Positions 33,482 to 44,767 of a DNA stretch of 64,000 nt are shown here, piece after piece. Under the pieces are notes generated by a model. The model was not told the origin of the DNA, made no database searches, and saw only the letters and a list, made by a program, of their open reading frames with translations. Position 1 is the stretch's first letter. Each line of letters opens with the position of its first letter. Source of the DNA: Euborellia annulipes (Eukaryota; Arthropoda; Insecta; Dermaptera; Anisolabididae); contig JAKCPI010005720.1 in NCBI GenBank assembly GCA_023213315.1, forward strand, positions 109,753-173,752, written 5' to 3'. A program made the translations under genes and the position numbers.

Positions 33482-34118
33482 TTTTACTTTATGTTAATAT
33501 ATAGGCCTATACAGTATATAGTGAGAAAGTATTGGATTCATTTCAAAAATTCAATGTCGTGATTTTGATGGATATACACGTTTTGAGGTGCCCTAAATTC
33601 AAAAAAGTTGTTTTCGCAACATGGTGTGTCTGTGAAAAAAATATCTCAAGAAAAAAAAGAGCTAAGAGTTTGAAATTTTAAATTTAAGTTGGGCACCCCT
33701 CTGGCACGTGACACGAAGATTTTGAACAAAATAAGCCAAAGAGTACTAGTACTTTATTGATGTACTTTTTCTGTTTTTTTTTTTTTTTGTTTTTTTTTTT
33801 TTTTTTCAAAATTCGCTTTAACGATTTTGATTAAAATTCAAAAATCAATTATTTTTTAGATTCTCTTTAAAATGTATAATCTCATTTTGCTATTGAAATC
33901 TTTTTAAGCACACTTTACTCTTGTAATTCATAGGAAAGATAGAAATGGTTGTTATGGTAACAAAATATAAATATTTTCCTATGTTTATAAATTTTACATG
34001 GCGGAAACTAAATGTATGTCGATACAAAAATCTGGTGGGACAAGCACTGAACACAGCTTTCTCTTACCTTTGGTAAGAAAAAGTGCTTTGCGACCAGTAA
34101 CACCAGATTTTTTAAATT
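33482..34118 (-). mobile_element. R1 element, near full length
   Basis: It starts TTTTTACTTTATGTTAAT, keeps ATTCAATGTCGTGATTTTGA, TACTAGTACTTTATTGATG, GAAATCTTTTTAAGCACAC and GGTAACAAAATATAAAT, and finishes in the full hairpin with GACCAGTAACACCAGATTTT. A T-rich expansion sits at 33778-33806. Confidence 0.75.
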
Positions 34119-34319
34119 ATAATACTTTCTACAATAGATGGTTGTTGAATAAAAACTAAATAAATAAATAGCCAAAGTGAAATCGATTGGAGAGATAAAC
34201 AAATGTTAATTAAACATCAATATGATGAAGAGAGAAACAAAAGAAACTTATGATTATTTATAAGTACTCAGATAAGTTAGATATGATAATTTTAATTAAA
34301 ATATACTTTCGTTGCCAAA

Positions 34320-34640
34320 AGAATGGTTCATTCTGATTGGCAATTTTGGTTCATCAGCCTTTTTAAAATACTTGTTACATGAAGAAAGTAAGGATAATTA
34401 ATTTTTGTTTAAAGATGGCCAAAAAGGAAAATAAATTTTTTTGTATTTATAATTTTTTAAATATATATTGTTAATTTATTCTGTATATAAATAGCTGTAT
34501 ATATATCATATATTTTTTTCTTTTAGTGCTCTGATGATGGCTTGGCCGAAAGGTTAAATAAATTTATGCCTTAGCACCTAGACCTATTAGTTCTTTTTAT
34601 TTAGCTATTTGTGGAATTGAAAATACCAATTTCATCAAGG
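34320..34640 (+). repeat. Penelope-type end fragment with a hammerhead-like hairpin
   Basis: CTGATGATGGCTTGGCCGAA at 34531-34550 has the CTGATGA box, a GGC/GCC stem and GAAA, but lacks a GTC after it. It is followed by AGGTTAAATAAATTTATGCC. A partial inverse (TTCATCAGCCTTTTTAAAAT) occurs near 34350, so a foldback is possible. Confidence 0.45.
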
Positions 34641-34978
34641 TTTATTTGTGTCCTCACAAGCGCTAGAGAAGTTTTGAAATTCCGAATTTTACCATGCGAT
34701 TATTTGTCATCTAATAGAGGAGTCTTCATCTAAAGTATTCCCATCTATGTTTAAAGTGAGAATGAATGATCAGACAAGTTCAATCTTCGAAATCGAAAAC
34801 CCAGTTAACGCCCCCAAAGGTTCCCGCCTTGAGCATAGGCAACCGAAAGTCTTAGCTGTCTAAAGGGTAGACTCAAACTAGGCTATTTCCCTTCTGGGTA
34901 ATGGGCGAAAGAAAAGTCGAATAAATTAAATAATATTTTATTTAATTTCCCTGGCTGTTTATCAATAAATAAATAAAA

Positions 34979-35104
34979 GGTCTGTTCGATTAAGTGTTCG
35001 GCGCATGCGTAGTGAGGAAAATCACATGCGCAGTAACGAAAAGCAATACACTTTTCATTAATGCGCATGCGCCAGACGTCCTCGGACACTTAATCGAACA
35101 GACC
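34979..35104. mobile_element. CpG-rich foldback, 126 bp
   Basis: GGTCTGTTCGATTAAGTGT and its complement are at the ends. Inside, GCGCATGCG blocks on each side extend the pairing to most of the length. No clear target-site duplication is visible. CpG content is exceptional for this window, suggesting a recent insertion. Confidence 0.7.
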
Positions 35105-35105
35105 C

Positions 35106-36457
35106 TATCAATTATTTATGCTGTCACATACATCTCTATTGAGCACTTTCATACTTTGCGTATTATATTATATTTCAACGTCAATGTAACGGTATCCCCA
35201 GTATATACTTTTGCAAATCTTCATACATTTCCATTCAAGGTATGATATTAATAGTAAGTAAGCTCGATCGGGAATAATAAAATTTTTTTATTCATTATAA
35301 AGATACGGCCATTTTTTTTCTATACAATTTAAAATAGGAGCTAAATTTCAAATTAGATGAAAATGGGATAACCAAAAAGACTTTCCAAAATGGGTGAAAT
35401 AAAATAATAAAAAAAAAAATGTTTTCTCTTATAAAAGGAAAAAATAAAAATTTTACCTAAAACATAAAAAAATAAATAAATAAATATATAATGAATATTT
35501 AAAGTGAGAGTGAAAGATAAATTTTATTTTCTGCTTCTAAGCCTTAGTTGAATAAAATGAAAATAGGGAGCAATTTATGGACAAAGAAAAGAGAAATGGT
35601 AATTATACAAAGTGTTCATTAAAGGCGTAATATTTTTAGTGAAAAAGAATCTCTCCACCTTTTTTCCCCTCATTCTTATATATATATATATATATATATG
35701 TCAAAGAAAAATATAAAAAAGACAGACAACTAAATTGTTTTCATATAAAAATTATTTAAAATGTATTTAGAAATAAATAAATCCTAGTGAAATTTAACTT
35801 GGAGAATTGTGTGATTAAATGAAAAAAAAAAATTTGAAGTATCTTTAATTTATTGGTATGCTCGATTCTTATTTTCAAAAAATGGCGGAAACGTCGGCCT
35901 GGAAATAAAAGAAATAAATTTGGCTGCATATGTCTTGGAATTTTTTTTTTTTTTTGACTCCTTAATAATACTTCCATGCACAATGACATACCTCACGAAA
36001 AAAAGAGAGTTATTAATTAAGACAAAACTCTAAGTCAGAGCTGTGTACTGTTGTTTTTTTTTTATTAATAGAAGTAGAAAAAAAAACACTAGGATTTGAA
36101 TTCTTCGATCTTCTTTTTTAGAATTCGAGAATTCAATTATTCCAACCCTTCTTATATTATTGATTCATCAAACAACTAAGAGAAAATCAAACCTGAATTT
36201 GTAATCGATAAAATATTTAAATGATTTGATTCTTAGAAGGAGGAAAATAAGGAAGAAGGAGAGTCAAGTGAAATGGAAGTGTTATTTATATTTATTTCAA
36301 AATAATGTTGACACATCAATATAAAAACTTTTTCTAAGATATTAGAAAAAATTTTGTTTTAGGATAAGATTTTTTTAAAATTGATGACGAGTCTTAATTA
36401 GGAAGTCTTTCTAAATTTAATTACATGCTATTGCAAAATAGTTATTTTTATAACTTT
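35106..36457. other. Mostly unassigned; truncated Penelope-type end at 35882-35960
   Basis: At 35884 GGCGGAAACGTCGGCCTGG is the 3' half of the hammerhead-like motif. Its downstream AAAAGAAATAAATTTGGC and GCATATGTCTTGGAATTTT match 44446-44510. The rest is AT-rich, with a (TA)n tract at 35675-35698. Confidence 0.45.
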
Positions 36458-36607
36458 TAGGAGCGAAGTTCATTTACGCTGCTTACAGTAAGGTGAATTG
36501 GCATAATTCGTCACGTAACAAAAAAGCGTTACAGAGCTCGAGCGCCATATCCATCATATTAAATTATAATCGGAGTTGAAGAAAAGGCGTGAGGAACTTC
36601 GTTCCTG
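36458..36607. mobile_element. Short TIR element, 150 bp
   Basis: AGGAGCGAAGTTC and GAACTTCGTTCCT form near-perfect terminal inverted repeats. The interior (GGCATAATTCGTCACG, CGAGCGCCATATCC) has more CpG than the surroundings. It is non-coding. Confidence 0.45.
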
Positions 36608-36714
36608 AATCCCATGACCCCACACATTTGCTTTTTTTTTATTGAAATATAGCAAGGACCTAGGTAAAAAATATATAATCCAAAGAATACACCGTTGGCA
36701 TTAGTTGAAATTTA

Positions 36715-36830
36715 ATTAAATTACTTATAACGTATTTATATTTTTAATAAATAATTAATACAAAATTGGGTATATAATTAAAAATTCCCTCTAATAATGA
36801 TAATAGAAACCACAAAAACTTAAATAAAAA
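36715..36830 (-). repeat. Family B arm
   Basis: AACGTATTTATATTTTTAAT, AAATTGGGTATATAATTAAA, AATTCCCTCTAATAATG and AAACCACAAAAACTT are the outer arm of family B. The hairpin part is gone. Confidence 0.55.
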
Positions 36831-36831
36831 C

Positions 36832-37594
36832 ATTATCATCTAATTATAGATAAATAAATAACACAAGTTTCGAAAGGATTTTATTTTAGCTTATGCCCAT
36901 TTCGACGTTGATAATTTAATTAAATTTCAAAAAAAAAATGCCAAATAAAAATTTATATTTTCACGATATTCCTGAAAAACTCTCAAGATTAACTTTCGTT
37001 TAATCAATAAAATAATTATATGGAGATACGTTGGTGTTTCCACTATCATTTATAGATCTCTAACTTGGAATGTAAAGAAGAAAACCAATGAGAGATTCTA
37101 AAAGAAAGGGAAATTGCTTAAAAAAGAAGATCAAAAATGTTACCTTCCCAGACACAACGAGTTTATTAAGAGATAAAGAAAGTGAGAGGATGACCTAGAA
37201 ACTGATCATTTAAACTACACAAAAACATAATTCAGAAAGGTAAGGGAGTGGATTGATGGATAAATATATCCTTACTGGGTGTAAAGAAATTTAAAAAAAT
37301 ACTTTAGCTCACATATGATTGTCTCCTGTTTTACGCAAATGCAGTTCCGGCTTGTAATAGATAGTGAGAGTATGTGATAAAGGAATAAATTAAAATTAGG
37401 CTCTCTTCTCATAATTATTATACAGGATAGCCTATAAAAACAGTATTTGTTCAAGACAAAAAATAAATTCACTTGAACAGGATATTAATAATCAATAAAC
37501 GGACATGATGAGTAATAGGTTATAGGATATGATCGACTGGAGATCCCGGATGATTGATTCACCAGCAAAAAAAAAAAAAAAAAATACACTCACA
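36832..37594. other. Unassigned AT-rich stretch
   Basis: I recognise no gene, terminal repeat or dispersed family in this stretch. Confidence 0.3.
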
Positions 37595-38011
37595 AAATAT
37601 TATTTTGTTACCATGACAACCATTTCTCCTATCTTTCCTATGAAATACAAGATACGTTTTGAAGAACATCTCAAAAAACAATTGATTTTTGAATTTTAAT
37701 CAAAATCATTAGAGCAAATTTTGAGTAAATCGAAAAACTGAAAAAGTACATCAGTAAAGTACTAGTACTCTTAGATTAAGTTCGAAAGCTTTGTGTCACT
37801 TCGCAGGGGGGGTTCCTAACTTAAATATAAAATTTCAACCTCGTAGCTCATTTCGTTCTTTAGATATTTTGTTGACAGACCATGTTGCGAAAACCACTTT
37901 TTTGGACCTCAAAACGTGTATATCCATCAAAATCTTGACATCGAATTTTTGACATGATCGCAATACTTCCTCTCTCTATATATTTTATATATATGGTAAG
38001 AGAAAGTAAAA
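37595..38011 (+). mobile_element. R1, left end missing
   Basis: It starts in the body at TTTGTTACCATGACAACC and runs to TATGGTAAGAGAAAGTAAAA. The CA tract is almost absent (GTTGACAGACCATG), which shows how variable this tract is between copies. Confidence 0.75.
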
Positions 38012-38454
38012 TAAAATAGTCTATTGGTTGTAAGGAAGCAAATTTTTAATTGAATTTCAACGGGAACAATTTATTTTATAATAGCCAAAGAGATGAAAAC
38101 CAATGTACTAAACTTGTACTAATCCTGTACTAAACCGAAGGAATACATTTCATATAAAATTAACAGACATTTATTATTTTAACTGGCTAAATAGAGATTT
38201 TGTCATTGCCTGGCAAAAGAGGACAATTTATAAAAAAAAAACACACTTATTTACTCAGTTATTTACCAATAAAATAAATTATGTTCTAAACAGCTTTGTT
38301 GGCGCAAGTATTAATTAGATTTTTGAGATACGTACGGTATTGATCTGATCTATTAAAAATTCGAATTTTATCAGGGGGGGAAATTGACACCGAAATAAAA
38401 AAATCATGCCGAAGAAAGTCAATTTTTTTTTTATTTGTTTTATTTTTTATTTCG

Positions 38455-38712
38455 TTTTTGGCATCTAAGGCCATTTAGACCCAATAAAAGGCTTCATTTC
38501 AAATTTTTCTTGAGGAGAACAAACTTTTTTTTCTTAAAATTTACTTACAAATATGTAGGTATCTAAAATTTGGCCAAAAGATGTTTAATTTTTTACAGAT
38601 TATATACCAGTAGATATATTTTGAAATATTTTATATATATAAAATTTAAAAAAGATCAGCTCCCTTGGGGGGGGGGGGGAAGTTCTCCCCCCAATCGACG
38701 CTTCTGGACCTA
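38455..38712 (+). repeat. SINE tail remnant and family C element
   Basis: 38460-38485 is the inverted family S tail (GGCATCTAAGGCCATTTAGA). From about 38510, CTTAAAATTTACTTACAAAT, TTGGCCAAAAGATGTTTAAT and AAAATTTAAAAAAGATCAGC match the family C copy at 40771-41004 (inverted) and 47955-48175. A G-run marks the right end. Confidence 0.5.
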
Positions 38713-38889
38713 ATCCCGATTTATTTCAAATGATTGGTATTAATTTGAAGCTAATATGAGTCACGGGCAAAGGGGCTAATAGGTGATTATTTTATGTTGA
38801 TTGTGAAAAAAATTTTTTTTTTTACAGACTATGTTAGATAATGTTGAAATAATATTTCACATGTTATCAAAGAGTGAAAGAAAGAAAGA

Positions 38890-39117
38890 AGAATGCAAAT
38901 GAGTAATTGTAAAAGCTTCGGAAGAAGTGATCCTTGAACGTCACTGGCCGCGACCCACTGTAGCCAGGGCCAAAGTGGTGGGAGTCTTCAGGTGACAGGC
39001 AAAAAAAAAAACATCAAAGGGGGGAGGGGGGAGGGCTTCACTTTCACGGGGGCTCCCCCACCTCATAGAAAGAAAACACGCATCGGTGAAACTAGTCTTG
39101 GTCCGAACTCGACGTAG
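38890..39117 (+). other. Mixed-composition segment ending in a splice-donor-like site
   Basis: GC content rises from 38925 to 39120 and the segment ends CTCGACGTAGGTAAGTCGAC, where GTAAGT is a consensus donor. No frame of note is present, so if real it would be an untranslated first exon. An A-run and GGGGGGAGGGGGGAGGG inside it argue for caution. Confidence 0.15.
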
Positions 39118-39423
39118 GTAAGTCGACTTTTATTTTCTTTTCTTTTGACACCGGTATGCATGTGAGTAGGAGAAAGCCTTATTACGATTATTCGCCTACA
39201 TACACATAAGTATTAGGGTGTGTGTTCGGTATTGGATGAGTAACCGGCGATCTAAAAATTTCTTTTTTTTTTTCAATTACGATAATTATATTAATAATTA
39301 AAATATATTGTATATTATTTTTTAAAGATATTACAAAATCAATTGATTTCCCTTTCTACCGTAAGTTTTATATAAATAGTATCAATATATTTTGAAATAG
39401 AATTTTATTAATAATATAACAAT

Positions 39424-39590
39424 TATAAGATAGCAAATTTCGTGTTTGATTGGTAAAAATTGCGCCGCTTGGAGTCGAACCAGGATTTCCACGCGGCGGG
39501 TGGTGGAGGTCCTGGTTCGGCTCCAGGGGGCGCAATTTTTGCCCAATCAAACACAAACTCATCTCACAAATTTGTTATCTTAATCTTGCC
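39424..39590. repeat. Palindromic family T (tRNA-like) repeat
   Basis: AAGATAGCAAATTTCGTG, TTGGAGTCGAACCAGGA and CCACGCGGCGGGTGG are mirrored by GGTCCTGGTTCGGCTCC, CGCAATTTTTGCCCAATC and CACAAATTTGTTATCTTAA. Each arm has a box B-like sequence. The whole 160 bp folds back on itself. Confidence 0.65.
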
Positions 39591-39756
39591 TTATTTACAG
39601 TCTATTTGAGAGCTGATTGAAAAAAAAATTTAATTTTTTTTTTAAACAAAGCTCTACCTAAAAATTAAGAATTTCGTGTTTATATTTTTCCGATGAAATT
39701 TGTTAAACCTTTTTTTTTTTTTATTTCAAAATATATTAATATATTTAAAAAAAATG

Positions 39757-40172
39757 TTAAATAGGAGAAAAGACCAGACACAGCATAAACATTATTTATT
39801 TGCAAATATTTTGGGTTGTAAAACGCCAGTCTTCATCAGTACAAATACTATATAAATGTATAATAAAATACAATTAAAATAAATTTATAAAAAAAATTAT
39901 ACAGAAAATATTTACATAACTTACATAGTTTTGGTGGATGTCGTCCAAGAAAACTATGTAATTCAAATTATGTAAATAATTATAGACCACATTTTGTATT
40001 AATTATTTTGTATAATTTTTTTTTTATAAATTTATTTTAAATGGATTTCATTATTTATATTTCATTTATATAGTATCTGCACTGATGATGGGTAACGTTT
40101 TGCAGCCCGAAATATTTGAAAATAAATAGTGTATATGGTGGATAAACAGCCGCTGGTCTTATCTTCTAAATA
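39757..40172. mobile_element. Foldback with hammerhead-like hairpins
   Basis: Outer arms (AAAGACCAGACACAGC ... TGCAAATATTTTGGGTTG and the complementary GCAGCCCGAAATATTTG ... CGCTGGTCTTATC) flank a centre with TACATAGTTTTGGTGG and its inverse. The right arm has CTGATGA, GGG/CCC and GAAA (40082-40112). The left arm is more decayed. A family B fragment (TATAGACCACATTTTGTATT) lies at 39978-40005. Confidence 0.6.
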
Positions 40173-40309
40173 TCAATTTCCATATCCAGCTCAAACAATG
40201 AACGATTATATATACTAAAAAATAATCCTATTATATTTTTGTGAAAATTTTTGAAGGAGATATTCCTTCAATTTTAGACACAAATTTTAATGTTTTGCCC
40301 TTATATGTT

Positions 40310-40442
40310 TATTAATGTTTTTGTAGTTTGTATTATTAAGGGAGTTTTTAATTATAGACTACATTTTCTATTAATTATTTATTTAAAATATAAATATTCT
40401 ACAACGTTTCGACTACTTATTATGCAGTACTGTGTGACTTAA
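40310..40442 (+). repeat. Family B arm
   Basis: TGTTTTTGTAGTTTGTATT, GGGAGTTTTTAATTATAGAC, AATATTCTACAACGTTTCGA and TTATTATGCAGTACTG are one arm of family B. The inverse arm is missing. Confidence 0.6.
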
Positions 40443-40770
40443 ATGATACAAATAGATTGAATGGTAATGTTTCTACAAATATATCAATATAAACAATAAC
40501 ATAAATATCTAAACATATATCAACCATTTTTTTTTTTTTTTTTAATTAGTAATATCGATAATATTTATTTTTTTAATCATCCTTCCACTTTTACTTGGTC
40601 TTTTTACCGAAATTATTATTAGTAGAAAATGACGAGGATGTCGGTAAAATAGCACCAATTCTTCAAAATATCCCCTTCAAAACTGACTGGATCCGGGGTT
40701 TTTATATGCTGCATCTTTTAGCAAAATAATAACTTCCTACCTCGAATAAGAGAACTTAAATGCATTCAGA

Positions 40771-41004
40771 CCAGGGGTGTCATTTGGAGGGGAGCCCCCT
40801 CCAAAGTGCTCTGAGTTTTTTTAAATTTTATATAATTCTAAATAAAACATTTTTCAGAGTATATCTATGATTAATATAAACTGTACAAAATTAAACAATT
40901 AATTAAATTAAATATCTTTTGGCCAAATTTGAGGTCCTATTTGTATGTAAATTTTAAGAAAAACATTTGCTCCCCCCAAGAAAAAGTTGAAATGACGCCA
41001 CTGA
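40771..41004 (-). mobile_element. Family C element, apparently full length
   Basis: The ends CAGGGGTGTCATTTGGAGG and GAAATGACGCCACTG are inverted (GTGGCGTCATTT type). Each is followed by a run of C or G and CCCC-rich sequence. The interior is AT-rich and matches 38510-38712 and 47955-48175. It is non-coding and about 234 bp. Confidence 0.6.
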
Positions 41005-41204
41005 TTCAGACTATATCTAGATAATTAATTGCCGGTCCGAAACGCCATGTTAAATGATAGAGATAGATTGAATTGTTATGCTTCTTTTAATATATCAATA
41101 TAAACAATAACATAAATATATAAACATATATCAACACTTATTTACTCTTTATTTATTTATCTTATTTACTCTTTTAAAAAATTTATTATATTATTTTTTA
41201 ATTA

Positions 41205-41545
41205 ATAAATATCTTTATTAAAGCTTTTGTGGTTGGTATTATTATTGAAGTTTTTAATTATATACCATATTTTTGTATTAATTATTTATTTAAAATATAA
41301 ATACTGTACGACTGTTTATTCTGCAGTAGTTTTCAAGTACTGTGCACTTGCTCCGACTCAAGTGAAACTAGTTGAATTAATAAATATTTAATTATAAAGA
41401 AACTAGTTTCACTTGAGTGGAGCAAGTGCACAGTACTTGAAAACTACTGCTGAATAAACAGTCAAAACAGTATTTATATTTTTAATAAATAATTAATACA
41501 AACATGTGGTCTATAATTAAAAACTCCCATAATAATAAATAAATA
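41205..41545. mobile_element. Family B foldback, well preserved
   Basis: The left arm runs TTTATTAAAGCTTTTGTGG to GTTTTCAAGTACTGTGCACT. The right arm mirrors it, ending TATAATTAAAAACTCCCAT. The right arm has CTTGAAAACTACTGCTGAAT then AAACAGTCAAAACAG, a decayed hammerhead-like hairpin. The centre holds GAAACTAGTT / AACTAGTTTC. Confidence 0.65.
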
Positions 41546-42290
41546 TCTATTAAAAATTTGTTATGTTTACAAACATTAGGAGTGAAAATAGTTCATTATA
41601 AATATATGAGGCAAAATTGTCTCACGATGATCAAAAAGTGCGCTTGAATCCTTTCCCATTCAATTACTAATCACACATTAAATCTCCAATTAATAAACCT
41701 ACAAACAGAGCGTATCAATTGAAAATTATAAAAGGTCCTTTATTGATTTCGATATAAATAATTAAGTTAGAAAAATTTGTTCTATTCTATATTGCCAGTA
41801 CGGGTATTTATTAAAATATAAAAGGGAATTCTTAAACAAAGGGATGCCCAAAATATTTTTTTTCCATTTCATATATACGTTTTGATCCTTTTGATTTTTT
41901 TTTTTAATCTATATGTGAAAAACGTATTTTTGTCTTTGTCAAAAAAAAATCTAGATTTGAAATAATAAAAAAAAACATATTTCAATCGAAAATTTTTAAA
42001 ATGATTTTATGACAAAAGAAAAGATTTAAAAATTTATTAAATAATAATAATAAAAAAAAAAATGCTTTGAAATTTGTACATGCCTATATGGTGAATGTAA
42101 ATTTTCAAAGAGCAAAAAATAAAATACTCCATTGCAATATATTTATTAAAAAAATTTTCAAAAAAAAACATTATATACATGTGAGTTATCATATTATATA
42201 GGCGATCATGGTCGAGTATATGTGTAGACGTTTAAGGGTATGCGAAATAAAAGAAGCGATCGACTAAATAAATGATGAATTAGGATTTAA
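41546..42290. other. Unassigned AT-rich stretch
   Basis: I find no gene, terminal repeat or family match. Confidence 0.3.
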
Positions 42291-42450
42291 AGCAAACCGA
42301 TTTATTATTGCTCTAACAGATGGCGTTAATATCGTGCCTGCTCTAGCAAATCAGAAAACAATCATTGAACTATTTTGTTCGTTTTTGTTTTAACAATTTA
42401 TTTTTATTGCTTAAATTAGTCTATTTACTTAATTATTATTTGATAAATAT
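42290..42450 (+). repeat. Dispersed repeat shared with 13300-13460
   Basis: ATCGTGCCTGCTCTAGCAAA, TCAGAAAACAATC, TTTTGTTCGTTTTTG and AACAATTTATTTTTATTGC align with the earlier copy. No ends are defined. Confidence 0.4.
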
Positions 42451-42455
42451 CAATA

Positions 42456-42976
42456 ATAATGTTTGTAATAGGAAGAGGTTTGCAGCCAAATGAAAAGAGC
42501 CTCTACTATTAATATTAAATAAACTCTTTAATCCGGACGTTTCGGCATAGATTCACTGTGCCATCATCAGCCTTCCAAGAGTACATAAGTCTTAAATAGA
42601 CATATATTAAATATTAATAGTAGAGTTGTCTTCATTAAATAATACAATTGATGAATATCAACAATGCATTTAGCCAGTGAATATAAGACAAAATCAATTA
42701 CCATCAAGTATCGGATAAGAGAGAAATGAGCTCAATGGTAATGGATTTTGTCTTATATTCACTGACTAAATGCATTGTTGATATTCATCAATTGTATTAT
42801 TTAATGAATACAACTCTACTATTAATATTTAATATATGTTTATTTAAGACGTATGTACTCTTGGAAGGCTGATGATGGCACAGTAAATCTATGCCGAAAC
42901 GTCTGAATCAAAGAGTTTTTTTAATAGTAGAGGCTCTTTTCATTTGGCTGCAAACCTCTTCCTATTACAAACAATC
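42456..42976. mobile_element. Large foldback with two hammerhead-like hairpins
   Basis: Arms of about 235 bp (TAGGAAGAGGTTTGCAGCC to TATAAGACAAAATC) are nearly identical in inverse around a ~40-bp centre. Both arms carry CTGATGA, a stem GGCA.AG / CT.TGCC and GAAACGTC (minus 42535-42570; plus 42869-42903). The pairing flanking the motif (stem I) is weak. The high arm identity suggests that it is young or is kept similar by conversion. Confidence 0.7.
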
Positions 42977-43640
42977 TTATATACAGCCACGTTATTATAA
43001 TAATCAATAATAATGATTTTTTTATTTGAATTTTTTATTTTATAATTTTTTTAAATTTAATCACATTAAAAAAAAACCCTAAAATGCCCCAAGTTTATTT
43101 GAGCTAAAAATTTAGAAGCTATTCCTACTAGTCTTTAAAGGGTTACAAAAAAAACTTCCAGGTCAGAATAAAAACAAGACACAAGTGTTAAAAATTTCGT
43201 TCCAAAAATACAATATTTAATTCACGTTTATACCATCTTTATAGCAAATATTTCGACTGAAATAAAAAGTATTGCGGATTGTCTGGGTAGTAGTAAATTT
43301 GTAAGTTATCTAATTTCAAATTTTGGCCTATAATATTGAAACTAAATTGAAAAACGTCCGACTACTTGTTTGAAATTAATTGAAAAAAATAAATCAATGA
43401 CCAAAAGTTAAGATAAAAAAAAAATTATATAACGATATATTATTAAAAAAAATGCGTTCCGTAGCCCATAGAAAGTAGAGTAGGAAACGTATCGCGCCCA
43501 ACGGGCCCCTCGTTACTCATTAAGTTTGAACGTGGAAAAAAGTTTTATATCTTAAGCTCTACTTTTTGAATACGAAATAAACCACTCTTAGAAAAAAATA
43601 AATAAATAACTGATCATAAACAGAAAGAGAAACTGTGTTT
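42977..43640. other. Unassigned stretch
   Basis: AT-rich apart from a CGCGCCCAACGGGCCCC patch near 43495. There is no gene or element signal. Confidence 0.3.
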
Positions 43641-43892
43641 ACAAAAACAAAATATGTTTATTAAAGCTTTTGTAGTTTGTATTTTTATTATTATGGGAGT
43701 TTTTAATTATAGACCACATTTGTGTTAATTATTTATTAAAAATATAAATACTGATCATTTCTTATGTTTATTCTGCAGTTTTCAAGTACACTGCGAAGCA
43801 AGTGCATAGTAGGTTGAAAACGACTGCAAAATAAGCAGTCTAAACGTTGTACAGTATTTATATTTTTAATAAAAACTCCCATAATAATAAAA
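43640..43892. repeat. Family B foldback
   Basis: GTTTATTAAAGCTTTTGTAG, GGGAGTTTTTAATTATAGAC and AAATACTGATCATTTC lead to TTCTGCAGTTTTCAAGTAC. The inverse arm has TTGAAAACGACTGCAAAATA and AGCAGTCTAAACGTTGTAC, then TATTTTTAATAAAAACTCCC. Confidence 0.6.
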
Positions 43893-44299
43893 ATAAAATA
43901 ATTTAGAATCTATGTATATATATAATTCGCTGTCTATCTGTCAAGCTACAAATTTTAAAGAAATAGACTTAAATATTAGAAATCATCATTTTTTTTTATA
44001 TATAAAAGTGAAGCTCTGAAATATTTTTTTTTCTGATTGATCAATGATATCTGAAGCAACTATTCAAACAAAACCACAACGAAGGGCGGTTTAAAAAAAA
44101 TCATGAATTCATAGTCAGTAAATTATTGCCCCGAGGGGATGAACTCTTAAATAATAAAATAAAAGCCTCTGTTTAAAATGTCACGAATATCTTAAATATT
44201 GATCTAATTAATAAATAATAACGTGATTTTTTTTAAAAATATATCTATTAATAATTTTGTGGTCGTGTTGTAAGGTTAAAGGATAATGAATGGGTTATA

Positions 44300-44520
44300 A
44301 AAGAAATAAATAAAACTTACAGGCTTCGTTGTCTTTATGAGTTCTCCGTTCATGCAAATGTGTGTCGCTGAAATATTTAATTTTCATTTATTCTCGCCTC
44401 CGGCTCTGAAGATGGCCTAGACCAGTGGCTGAAACGTCAGCCTGGAACAGAACAATAAAAGAAATAATTTTGGCCGCATATGTCTTACAATTTTTTTTTT
44501 TTTTTTTTGACTGCGCCTTA
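44300..44520 (+). mobile_element. Penelope-type element end
   Basis: TTCTCGCCTCCGGCTCTGAA leads into the hairpin at 44401-44442. GGAACAGAACAATAAAAG and CGCATATGTCTTACAATT follow, then a T-run. The same downstream sequence follows the truncated motif at 35884. No coding part is present. Confidence 0.55.
44401..44442 (+). ncRNA. Hammerhead-ribozyme-like motif
   Basis: Stem I pairs GGCT (44402-44405) with AGCC (44439-44442). The core is CTGAAGA (44406-44412) and GAAA (44431-44434). Stem II pairs GGCC (44414-44417) with GGCT (44427-44430). C then GTC (44436-44438) gives the minimal stem III and cleavage triplet. As at 24799, one base (T44413) separates the first core box from stem II. Confidence 0.45.
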
Positions 44521-44767
44521 GAAAAACTTACAGACTTAAAAGACGTTTAAAGGGGTCCGAATGAAAAAAAAAAAATACTAAAGGTCTGTTTTTTAGTGGG
44601 TTAGCACTATCTGCAGCCGAAGACTTCAATTTAGGAATATCTCTATAGATAAATTAATTATATGTTGATATTTGTTATAAAAGTCGCCTAATGGTTAATA
44701 TTTTAAGGGATAAGCACAGTAAAGTATTAAGGTAAATTAAAACTAGGATATATATATATATATATAT

